Assembly (NCBI GenBank): GCA_977017575.1
Contig: CDRNVI010000032.1
Coordinates: 248,001-312,000, forward strand
Direction of reading: 5' to 3'
Origin: Paramoeba atlantica
Taxonomy: Eukaryota; Discosea
DNA: 64,000 nt
The notes beneath the pieces are model-generated. The model was not told the origin of the DNA. It ran no database searches and worked only from the letters and a program-made list of their open reading frames with translations. Position numbers and translations under genes: made by a program. Below, piece after piece: positions 48,390-57,035 of this stretch. Position 1 is the stretch's first letter. Each line of letters begins with the position of its first letter.

Positions 48390-49310
48390 TCAACTTATGA
48401 TACGAGTTTCGGGCTGCCCGTCAAACTTTTCCACTTGCAAATTTTCCGCTGCTTCTACCTGGTCGATAGTTTCTTTAATGTCGCTTCTAATTTGTTGCGC
48501 GTGCTCGCAGAGTTGTTGAGAATCATCCTGTGTCGTGGTCACAGCCATCGTATTACTGGTCTTCTTGTATAACTCATCTTGAAGTCTGCGGTTTTCTGCC
48601 TCTACAGCTTCCAGTTTCCGTTGCTTCGACTGAAGTTCACCCCTTGTTTTTGCTGCATTGCTCTGCAAGTCAACGCGATCTCGCCGAAGGCGAGAGACTT
48701 CCTCCTCAGAGCGTGTAAGGGACTCACGTAGCTGTGGAATATGTTTCTGTTGAACGTCTTCGGATCCATCAATATTTTCTCTGGATACAGCTTTTACGTT
48801 CTCTAGAACAGTGTTTTCAGAGGACTCCTCCTTCCACCTTACTTCGAAAGGTGGATATGATCGCATCAATTGGTAAGCACCAATTATAGCAAGAGAACTT
48901 GTAATGGAACGTACAGCCCAAGTAGCCCAAGTGCTATCACGTGTTCCAGAAGCTGTAGTCGATATTGAAGGTGAACGCGGTCCCGAACTGTATGCAATCT
49001 GCTGTGTAGATTTATTGCCGTAAGAATTTGGGGCTGCGGATGTATTCACAACATCGGATGAATTTATTTGAGTGCGAAAAAAGATGGGACGTAATTCTTC
49101 CATTGTCTTCGTCAGGCCAGCTTTTTCGAAGGCAAGATGAACTTCATCCAGAGAAAGTCCTTTGCTCTTTAAAAAACGTACTTGTCCCATTAAAGGACTA
49201 TTCTGTACCCTTTTGTCCTTTAAAAATTTTACTGCGCTAATAATCTTTCGTTCGTCCCCATTTGGAGCAAGAGGAGATGAAACACTCTCTGTGTCTTTGT
49301 CGCTAGGCAT
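48390..49310 (-). CDS. PEX14: Peroxin PEX14 (glycosomal docking protein)
   Basis: A 306-aa protein. Residues 20-66 form the conserved Pex14 N-terminal domain (AVKFLKDKRVQNSPLMGQV, FLKSKGLSLDEVHLAFEKAG), which binds WxxxF motifs of PEX5. A membrane segment lies at about 129-148 and a coiled coil at about 195-260 (TRSEEEVSRLRRDRVDLQS). PEX14 docks cargo-loaded PEX5 at the peroxisome membrane. In kinetoplastids this organelle is the glycosome, which houses glycolysis. Order of domains is standard. The gene supports the presence of glycosome-like organelles. Confidence 0.95.
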   Translation of the reverse strand: MPSDKDTESVSSPLAPNGDERKIISAVKFLKDKRVQNSPLMGQVRFLKSKGLSLDEVHLAFEKAGLTKTMEELRPIFFRTQINSSDVVNTSAAPNSYGNKSTQQIAYSSGPRSPSISTTASGTRDSTWATWAVRSITSSLAIIGAYQLMRSYPPFEVRWKEESSENTVLENVKAVSRENIDGSEDVQQKHIPQLRESLTRSEEEVSRLRRDRVDLQSNAAKTRGELQSKQRKLEAVEAENRRLQDELYKKTSNTMAVTTTQDDSQQLCEHAQQIRSDIKETIDQVEAAENLQVEKFDGQPETRIIS

Positions 49311-49485
49311 GAAGTATTTAATTTGATGTATTTCTAGAACTAAATAAGGACCAGAAATTACCGGGTAAGTACCGTATAATATGACTTACACGCGTGTAGT
49401 ATGACAGTAGTTTTTATTGTGAAGTCTATTACATAACCGTATTACACCGTAATATGTATGACATACAATTTAAAATTTTAACAAG

Positions 49486-49573
49486 TACTGTCCCCACCCG
49501 TTTAAGCGCACCTCGTTTTAGTGCGCTTAAACGGGGGGGCTGGCCGGGTCCGCTTAGGGGGAGGGGGGCAGTA
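49486..49573. mobile_element. MITE-like element, 88 bp, TACTGTCCCC ends
   Basis: It starts TACTGTCCCC and ends GGGGGGCAGTA. Inside is a perfect 15-bp inverted repeat, CCCGTTTAAGCGCAC and its complement, with a 9-nt loop (49497-49535). Structure and ends resemble the neighbouring element at 49595, suggesting one family. Confidence 0.6.
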
Positions 49574-49594
49574 TATTATGTACATATTATGTAG

Positions 49595-49851
49595 TACTAT
49601 CCCCCCGATCCTAGCGTTGCCTGGTTTTGGTGAAAAGCAACGCTAGGAGGGGGGGTCAAAAACAGGGGCCCAAGAATTGCTCAGCCGGCAATGTTGTGGA
49701 ATTACTGAGGAAGATTACAAAACAAACGCTTTTTAGGGTATATTTTTACCATAATCCACCCCCCCCCCCCAAAAAAAAAATGCCGCTCAGTCTAAAAAGC
49801 AACGCTAGTCAGGGGGGTACCGAGGCAATGCTAGGATCGGGGGGGATAGTA
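49595..49851. mobile_element. MITE-like element, 257 bp, TACTATCCCCCC ends
   Basis: Terminal inverted repeats of about 28 bp: TACTATCCCCCCGATCCTAG at the left and its near-complement at the right (GCTAGGATCGGGGGGGATAGTA). The left end contains a second 12-bp hairpin, TCCTAGCGTTGC (49609-49620 with 49637-49648), and the same GCAACGCTAG recurs near 49798. There is no coding capacity. Confidence 0.7.
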
Positions 49852-49903
49852 TTACACGCTCTTTCGAAAAAGTACTATTAACATTTATGTGTGACACTCT
49901 ATC

Positions 49904-50533
49904 TCACGCACGGAGCTCAATCAGTGTTTGATCCCAAATAAGCGTCAAATTTCTATTTTGAGAAGCAACGTAAACTCCAGACATATATTGATTTTTGCTA
50001 ACACAGAGAACTGTCAATGTTTGAGGAAGAGACGGAAAATGAATTGTGCCATCGAACTCATTGTCATGCAGATACAATTCAACTAGATGATGAGGTAAGT
50101 CTTTTCCGTTAAAACTTCCGATCAATTTATTTCGTCCAACGTATAAATATTCAAGACTCTTCGGAAGAACCTCAAATGGTAGTTCCCCACAAAGCGAGTT
50201 GCAGATAACGTCATGCATGTAGAAATTCCCGAAAGTGGGAAAGTCAGAATCTTCACCCGCATCGAAAAAGAGAAGTGTGCTTGGTAGATGTTCCCACCGT
50301 AATGTACCCCGTATACCGCGGCCACTCCAATTCAGACGAACCACTTTATCATCTATACAATACGCACCATCCCACTCACACGCTACTGTCGATGCGCTCC
50401 ATGACACATGCGTGTTTGTCGTGTTCTGTATTAACTGGTACAGAGAGTACTCCTGAGGCAGCAAAGCACCGCGCACCTTGCTTGCTCGTGTGACTGACAA
50501 CTGGTTATCGTGTAACAGTATACAACTTAGCAT
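49904..50533 (-). CDS. Small LRR protein, copy 3
   Basis: A 209-aa protein related to the two LRR genes at 34.4 and 38.7 kb. The cap reads LLPQEYSLYQLIQNTTNTHVSW, then CEWDGAYC and LNWSGRGIRGTLRWEHLP. Three or four repeats follow (VLPKSLEYLYVGRNKLIGSF, DLPHHLVELYLHDNEFDGTI), with a Cys-containing irregular segment between. It is the shortest of the three. The signal region is weak from this start (MLSCILLH), but the frame just upstream is hydrophobic without an ATG. Surface or secreted recognition is likely by analogy. Confidence 0.78.
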   Translation of the reverse strand: MLSCILLHDNQLSVTRASKVRGALLPQEYSLYQLIQNTTNTHVSWSASTVACEWDGAYCIDDKVVRLNWSGRGIRGTLRWEHLPSTLLFFDAGEDSDFPTFGNFYMHDVICNSLCGELPFEVLPKSLEYLYVGRNKLIGSFNGKDLPHHLVELYLHDNEFDGTIHFPSLPQTLTVLCVSKNQYMSGVYVASQNRNLTLIWDQTLIELRA

Positions 50534-51098
50534 AAATGTGAAAGCAATACTAAGATAAAAACGGGGAACAATATTATAAAGTAAACTAATCTAATCAAAA
50601 GTGTGCAAATTTGGTTCAAGTCCACCGGTTTATGCGACTGAACGGTATTAGCAAATCTGTGTCTGAGGTTGAAAAATGTACCTGAAAGCAACGATAAAAA
50701 TAAATTTATAGAGGCTGAGTAAAAAAATTGTCCCCTGCAAAACATGAAGAATACTCCGTATTCTTTCATCAATGCTCAATTTTTGGTCTCAGGTACGGTT
50801 AAACAAGAGTATCCGCCTACGTAAATTTTATTTCACGGGAAAAGAAAAAGTCTACAACTATACATAAATAAACGGCAAGTAAAACTAAGAAAAGAGATTA
50901 CAACAACCGCAAGAAAGAAATCGCATAAAGGTTTTTTCTTCTTTAAGAAGGATATAAGAATCTTAGATCGTTGTTGTATGGAGAAGCAAAACGAGACACA
51001 AACGAGAAGCAAAATGTTTGTGCATAGGAGAAACAAGAGAAGTTATACTATATGAGTATCGGCAGTTATGCTAAATAGACAGTTTCTAATAGGCACCC
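50534..51098. other. Intergenic spacer
   Basis: About 565 bp, AT-rich. A GGTTCAAGTCC near 50613 looks like a tRNA B box, but the rest of a tRNA is absent. No gene is seen. Confidence 0.4.
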
Positions 51099-53594
51099 TT
51101 ATTTCGAACGCAATTGTCTGTGTAGAGTTGCCAGGGAAGTACATGTATGTGCTCCATCCAGAGACGTTTGCTTTTTTTCCACGAATTGGCAAAGGTATTT
51201 AAAATAATTCACATACCTTGGAAAATGTCTCTTTATTGCCATTAAGTATGCTGAAAGCAGTGCTATTTTCTTTTTTGGTGAATGCGCTGCGGCAAGAAAT
51301 ATTTTACATGATACATCATGACTGGGAATTGACCCTTTGCTATCCCTATCTTGATGAATATGACTTGAAAACATATCTTTCGAGACAGACTTATTATTAA
51401 AAGGATAAATAAAAATAGAGGATTCCCATTGGACCTCCTTGTCTGAATGGCTCTGACTAATGTTTATTGAGTACCCGTATTCTAAAAGAACTAGAGTGCT
51501 TAAGACTCTGTAAAAGGCGCTTAAGACATCTTCACCTCCAAATCCATCTTTTTCTTGTTGTCTTTGAAGCCCCAGTACCACTTGCCGACAATAAGAATCC
51601 TGATTTTCTACAATCTCAGTTGGTATTAACTGTTCATAGCAATCTAAGAGTGTTCTCAAAGCTGGTACGTCGGACTTCAGAGTACATATGGCCACGGTTT
51701 TCATTTTCAAAGAAACGAGACGTACGCATAATCCGTCATGTGAAAACGATTCACGCAGTGGGCCCACGCGGAGTTTTGCCTCAGCACGATAACGAGAGAG
51801 TCTCGAACTGTGTTGAGAAAATGGAAGGATGCTCCCAACATTTTCCCGGAATAACATAAGCATTTGATTATTCTGATTGGCCCCGTTCAATGACTGGAAA
51901 GCCTGATGTGGATGTATGGCAGTATCTTTACTTGTAACACTTTTCTTGTTGGATAAGAAATCTTCGTCTTCATTGTAGTGAGCGTCATTGTATATTGCTA
52001 TGGCGTCACACCATTCGGGAAAATATTGTGCAAGAACTTCGCTAACGGAAGTGGAAGTATGCTCCCATTCAGTACCCTTTGCAATCTGTACGATATGATC
52101 TACTGTGTTGATTTCTAGCATATTCTCACCATATGCAATACGAAATAGACCTCGAAGAATTTCATCATCACTATCATCTACTTTTATAATGGGGACCAAT
52201 CTGTGAGATATTGAGTGTAACACACTCGACAATATGTTGTCATTCTGGATGTGATCGAAAAAAGTATCGAGATACACTCGCAACGGCGGCGTTTCGTTTT
52301 TTTTGGTTTTCGCTTTATCCGCGCAGCGTTGTTTGTCCCCAGGAAAAGAATATTCTAAAATAGATAGTGAAGGTTCTAATGTTGGTCTCCCTTGAGGACT
52401 CTGATGCCGTAGAACGGAAGGATCGCTTACTATTGCCCCTTTTTGAATCATTAGACGAGTTCCCCCAACATCAAATATTGGCGTAGTGAAAGTCAAGTAT
52501 TTTAGTGAGCCTTCTTCCAAAGTGGTTTGTAGGGCGTCTTGCATAGAAGAGCTCAAAGCCGAGAACTTCCACAAGTCACGGGGGAACAAAATATCTAAGC
52601 AGTAAAGAGCACATACTTCTTGGAGTGCATTTAGTTTTCTAACCTTTTCACATGCGGCCCGCCTTGAAAGAAGATACTTCTCTTCTTTACCGTTTTCCGA
52701 GAACACTATGTAAAGAGAACATGATAAAGGAGATCTTTTCGTTTCATGTCCAGGCACACTAACAATATGGAACGAAGTGCCGTACGTAAGAATCATGAGA
52801 ATCTTCAACTTACAGAAAAATGTTAGATCATGATACATAGCCCAACCTTCATGAATGTGCCTTATCCATGAACTGTATAGTTTACGGTCAAACCCTTTTT
52901 TCAAAGCATCGAGATACATGCGATATGTTCCAAGGGAATATTCATTGCCATTGAGGTTGAATGAAACTGTCCGATGAGAAAAAAATATATGCGGAGAAGT
53001 TCCCAATTGTACTTGAGTTGATGAGATAGTGCGAACGAGAGTCACCTCATGAAGTAACCTGCGAAGAGTCACTACTAGTGGTACGACCTTCGCAATCTTT
53101 AGTGGAGTGTCAAGGTCTCTGTGTAGCAAATTCTTGATTTTCATAGAAGGCTGAAAGCGCTTTACGAGAGGTAGCCACAAATTTCGCTCTTTTGCGGGAT
53201 TTTTTAGAAGAAATCTTTCACATTCTTGGGGAAAGCGTATTCTTAAGGCCAGTAGGCACAAGTCGAAAGTACTGGTAGAAACTGCTCGTAGCATCACTTC
53301 TCTTGGAATAGAACTACTTTCGTCTACAAGAAATACAGTGGATAAGCTATTATCCCCGTTTTCAAGTTGCTTCGTGTGTTCCACATACAATTTCATATGA
53401 ACGCCATAATATTGCATTATAAGACTTTGCAGTAATCTCCATGGTGAACAAAATGGGATGGTGCTTGATGCAGAGCTTCCAAACAAACGATTCGTGATTA
53501 GAAGAAACAAGGGAGCTTGAAGCTCGCCTGCGTGAACGTGAGAAGTTAGTTGGTTCAAAGACAAAACTCCACTAAATCTACTCCAAATACTCAT
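51099..53594 (-). CDS. 831-aa orphan protein
   Basis: A single uninterrupted 831-aa frame with normal composition, so almost certainly a gene, but I recognise no domain. It is mixed alpha/beta in character, with no clear membrane span or signal. It contains a Lys/Arg-rich stretch (ADKAKTKKNETP) near the middle and an Asn/Gln-rich segment (NGANQNNQML). It lies between an LRR gene and GlnRS, which says nothing about function. Candidates are a lineage-specific nuclear or mitochondrial protein. Confidence 0.7.
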   Translation of the reverse strand: MSIWSRFSGVLSLNQLTSHVHAGELQAPLFLLITNRLFGSSASSTIPFCSPWRLLQSLIMQYYGVHMKLYVEHTKQLENGDNSLSTVFLVDESSSIPREVMLRAVSTSTFDLCLLALRIRFPQECERFLLKNPAKERNLWLPLVKRFQPSMKIKNLLHRDLDTPLKIAKVVPLVVTLRRLLHEVTLVRTISSTQVQLGTSPHIFFSHRTVSFNLNGNEYSLGTYRMYLDALKKGFDRKLYSSWIRHIHEGWAMYHDLTFFCKLKILMILTYGTSFHIVSVPGHETKRSPLSCSLYIVFSENGKEEKYLLSRRAACEKVRKLNALQEVCALYCLDILFPRDLWKFSALSSSMQDALQTTLEEGSLKYLTFTTPIFDVGGTRLMIQKGAIVSDPSVLRHQSPQGRPTLEPSLSILEYSFPGDKQRCADKAKTKKNETPPLRVYLDTFFDHIQNDNILSSVLHSISHRLVPIIKVDDSDDEILRGLFRIAYGENMLEINTVDHIVQIAKGTEWEHTSTSVSEVLAQYFPEWCDAIAIYNDAHYNEDEDFLSNKKSVTSKDTAIHPHQAFQSLNGANQNNQMLMLFRENVGSILPFSQHSSRLSRYRAEAKLRVGPLRESFSHDGLCVRLVSLKMKTVAICTLKSDVPALRTLLDCYEQLIPTEIVENQDSYCRQVVLGLQRQQEKDGFGGEDVLSAFYRVLSTLVLLEYGYSINISQSHSDKEVQWESSIFIYPFNNKSVSKDMFSSHIHQDRDSKGSIPSHDVSCKIFLAAAHSPKKKIALLSAYLMAIKRHFPRYVNYFKYLCQFVEKKQTSLDGAHTCTSLATLHRQLRSK

Positions 53595-54220
53595 TGCCGA
53601 CCGAAATGCTGTTTAGCTACTTTTCAGAAGCCGAAAAGGATATCCTACAAAACAACAACTGACCCAAAAACATTGTGGAGAGAATGATATACGCATGGAA
53701 AAAACACAATATAAACACTTACAGCTCTTCTTGTCGTGAAGTCATTCGATATTATAATAGGCACGCAACAATTACTTGCTTTCACATTAACCCCTTTTTA
53801 TCATTCTACGACCTTAAAACTCAAAAATCGTCATATTCTGTAGGGTTACCAGACCCACACCTCACATAAAAAATAGGGACACTCCTGGACCTCTTAGATC
53901 TCACAGGCGATCAATATAATTGTCCTTGTGCTTCAAGGCGTCCAATAAAAACATAAATCATTTATGGATATTATTTAATAAAATATCTTGTATCTGCCAG
54001 TAGTGCAGTGAAAGCACAAAATGATATCGTTCCAACGTTTAACAAAGAAACGTTACGACCAACCAGCTGAGAAAGAGATGTTTCTGCCAAAGCGCTAAAA
54101 ATATCCACGACAACAGATCGAATATAAAAAGATAATAGCGTAATAAGCATACCAAGTACAGAGAATAACGCCGTGCAAAGTTGCTATTGGGGTACCAAAA
54201 ATAAATTTTGCTTTTCCACA
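53595..54220. other. Intergenic spacer
   Basis: About 625 bp with no gene. A phrase near 53842 (AGGGTTACCAGACCCACAC) resembles DNA-transposon ends in general, but no partner end was found. Confidence 0.35.
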
Positions 54221-55900
54221 TTACTCCTTTCTCAGCATACTCACCTTGGCATCTTCTTTTAAAGAGATAACGCGGTTGAGAACGGGATGTTTCTCTGTGG
54301 CATCTACATCAACAGTAAAATATCCCACTCTTTCAAATTGAACTGTATTAAATGTGGGTAAAGACACGATGCTTTTTTCGACTCTTCCATGTATGATACT
54401 TTCACTTTTCGGATTGATGTACTTTAAAAAATCGGCTTCGACGGCAGCACGATCATCCACGAGGAGTGGATCGTACAAGCGAAACTCAGCAGGGTTGGAA
54501 TGCAACTCACTGAGCCAGTGAATGTGCGTTTTCGGTCGCACAGTCTTTTCTGTGTCAAGAGTCACACGTACGTTGTCTACTTCACCAGTTTCTGCGTTTA
54601 CCTCATGACTCTGATAGTAAACGTTGGGCCCGTACTTGAGACCTACAGCTTTTTCTTGATTAGGTGCTAAGCCAAAAAAGTTACGCTCATCGACATTTTT
54701 AAAATCTTGCGAATCGATAAAAAACCGCTTCGTTAGCATCAGAGTACGTGTTCCTAAGTCGCGACATTTTGGATGATTTAAAGCAGTGACTGGCAGAGAA
54801 AAATCGTCTGAGACATTATCAATAATAACACAAACTGGTTTCAATATGCCGAAGCGACGCAGCGCTGAGCTGTCCAAATTCCGTCGCAGTACGTGTTCTA
54901 ATAGTTTAATATCAATTACATTCTGTGCACGAGTAACGCCGACTAGCTCGCAGAATTCATTTATAACTTCTGGTGTATACCCCCTTCTGCGCATACCACT
55001 AAGTGTCAGCAAGCGTGGGTCATCAAAGCCACGTACAATACCTGTGTCCACTAATACGTTAATCTTTCTTTTCGAAAGTAAACTACCAGTGACGTTTAAT
55101 CTTGAAAATTCCCAAACGGAGGGCCGGTAAAGATCTAGAGCCTCAAGAAGCCAATAATAGGACTCACGACGTATTTCGAATTCAAGCGTACATAACGAGT
55201 ATGAGATGTTTTCTAGAGAATCGATGATGCAATGAGTGAAATCGTACGAAGGATAAATGCACCATTTATCCCCCACGTGTGGGTGAGCACAAAATTTTAT
55301 TCGATAGGCAATACAGTCTCGCATGTTCGGATTATCATGCGCCATATCCATTTTAAGTCTTAAAGTAGCTTCGCCTTCCTGCAATAAACCTCGGCGCATA
55401 TTTTCAAACAACGCAAGATTCTCTTCTACGCCCCGGTTGCGGTACGGTGACTCAACACGAATTTCCCTTTGTTTCTTTATTTCTTCTTTCGTGCTGTGAT
55501 CTACATAAGCCTTTCCCATTTCAATCAAGCGGAGCGCAAATTCATAAAGCTGAGCAAAGTAATCAGACGAAAAAGTAACCCAGTCCGGTTCCCATCCCAT
55601 CCATCTTACCATTTCTTCGATAGCAGAAATATATTCTGGACTCTCGGACTCAGGATTAGTATCGTCGTAACGCAAGTAACATTTTCCATTGTGGAGCTTA
55701 GCTTCGCCAAAGTTAAGACGCATACTTTTTGCGTGCCCAATGTGCAGGTAGCCGTTCGGCTCAGGCGGAAAACGAAAATAAAGCCTTCCTCCTGTTTCTC
55801 GGTCACGTTTTTGAATTAGATCGGGGGGATTCACTGCAGCAGCTATTGGCCTTCCCGTGTCAAAATGATGCAGCAGAGAATTCATTACTTGGACTCTCAC
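54221..55900 (-). CDS. GlnRS: Glutaminyl-tRNA synthetase
   Basis: A 559-aa class I synthetase. It has FRFPPEPNGYLHIGHAKS with the HIGH motif at 53-56, YLRYDDTNPE, YPSYDFTHCIIDSLE, the KMSKS-type LLSKRK, and the C-terminal anticodon-binding beta barrels (RDLGTRTLMLTKRFF, DAEK-like ending). ENISYSLCTLEFEIRRESY is the GlnRS form. It charges tRNA-Gln in the cytosol, and in kinetoplastids the enzyme also serves the mitochondrion. It lacks the long eukaryotic N-terminal domain. Start could be the first or the sixth codon. Confidence 0.96.
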   Translation of the reverse strand: MRVQVMNSLLHHFDTGRPIAAAVNPPDLIQKRDRETGGRLYFRFPPEPNGYLHIGHAKSMRLNFGEAKLHNGKCYLRYDDTNPESESPEYISAIEEMVRWMGWEPDWVTFSSDYFAQLYEFALRLIEMGKAYVDHSTKEEIKKQREIRVESPYRNRGVEENLALFENMRRGLLQEGEATLRLKMDMAHDNPNMRDCIAYRIKFCAHPHVGDKWCIYPSYDFTHCIIDSLENISYSLCTLEFEIRRESYYWLLEALDLYRPSVWEFSRLNVTGSLLSKRKINVLVDTGIVRGFDDPRLLTLSGMRRRGYTPEVINEFCELVGVTRAQNVIDIKLLEHVLRRNLDSSALRRFGILKPVCVIIDNVSDDFSLPVTALNHPKCRDLGTRTLMLTKRFFIDSQDFKNVDERNFFGLAPNQEKAVGLKYGPNVYYQSHEVNAETGEVDNVRVTLDTEKTVRPKTHIHWLSELHSNPAEFRLYDPLLVDDRAAVEADFLKYINPKSESIIHGRVEKSIVSLPTFNTVQFERVGYFTVDVDATEKHPVLNRVISLKEDAKVSMLRKE

Positions 55901-57035
55901 TAAGCTAGTAGCGGCAATCAGTGAATCAAGAAATGTAAAAATGAATGTTTCTGAATTTATTGTAAAAATGGATATATTTTGAAAAACATGTTTAAAGATG
56001 GAAGTTTCGAATTTATTGTAGCTCGCACACGTATCGTTATAGTGATACGATAAGAATGCATCGTTATACAGGGGGTGACATGAAAATATGGGGGGTCAAA
56101 ATCCGTAAAACGATCAGGTGACACATTGCGGTGGTTGTATAACTACCGCTCTACCCTCGATTATTGAAGAAAAAGTGAACAAAAACAGTGAAAATAAAGA
56201 GGAACATAGTAATACAGTATACCGTAGAAGCGGAAATCAAAGAAAATTAAAAATAAGAAAACTTTAATTGAGGAAGTTAAGGAGTCTTCTTCTTCTTCCA
56301 TTAAGGAAATAATTTCGTGCCACTGGCTTTTTCTTTCGAATTTTCTTTAAACGAGGGTCCTGTTTAGGATACCCCCCGGAATGGTACGAGGTCACAGGTA
56401 TAGTAAGTTATTTGGCTAAATTTGTAAAAACGTGATTACCGGCAAAAGTTACCGGTGGATGCTAATAATATCACCAGTAAAAGTCATAGAAGTGAAAAAA
56501 CGCGATAAATAGTAAGGAAAACAAACGAATACTGCTCTGTAGGGGTTATGATCTACGTGGGCCACCTCGAACAAGAAGTCGACATCACATGTTGTCTGCC
56601 TGAAAAACCAGGGGGCGGGTATACAATCAACCCTGGGTCACGATACCATACCCCCCCGGTATGGTACCAGGTCACAGGTATGCTAAACCGGTCCCCCGTT
56701 TAATTGATTTCCGTCGTTTCTTTAAACACTTAATTTACTAAAATTGAGGAAGACGAGAATTAAGAAAACTTTAATTAAGGAAATAATTTCGTGTCACAAA
56801 GAAATTTTCCTTAATTCCCATTTCTACATAACAAATAGAAGAAAATATATAGAAGAAAATAATATAATAGAAGAAAATATATAATGTAATATAAGAAAAT
56901 ATATAAAGGGGGCTCCGGTGGTCCAAAATCGAAAAAAATGAATGACCAGAAGACTCTTTTAAGTTTTAAGTCCTTTAAGTTCTTTTTAGCTTTCAAGAGT
57001 TTGAGCGGGACTTGCAAAAGAATAGAAATATAAAT
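55901..57035. other. 1.1-kb repeat-rich spacer
   Basis: No gene is seen. It contains one mariner end (56069) and two duplicated motifs: TAAGAAAACTTTAATT with AAGGAAATAATTTCGTGYCAC (56255-56325 and 56761-56798), and a CCCCCCGG-ATGGTACxAGGTCACAGGTAT module (56367-56405 and 56643-56685). It looks like old nested insertions. Confidence 0.55.
56069..56125. mobile_element. Lone Tc1/mariner end
   Basis: TA followed by CAGGGGGTGACATGAAAATA and GGGGGGTCAAAAT, matching the outer 37 or so bases of the elements at 7.5 and 14.2 kb. An inner CAGGTGACAC matches the 14.2-kb element after a gap. No opposite end is visible. Confidence 0.75.

Larger units (their letters stand above)
49311..49903. other. Spacer holding two MITE-like elements
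   Basis: About 590 bp without a gene. Two small inverted-repeat elements occupy most of its right half, listed separately. Confidence 0.5.

Noticed and set aside
49486-49851. CRISPR-like or satellite array
   Set aside because: Repeats are inverted, not regularly spaced direct repeats, and their ends fit MITEs.
50595-50650. tRNA gene
   Set aside because: GGTTCAAGTCC matches a B box, but the T stem does not pair and there is no A box or acceptor stem.
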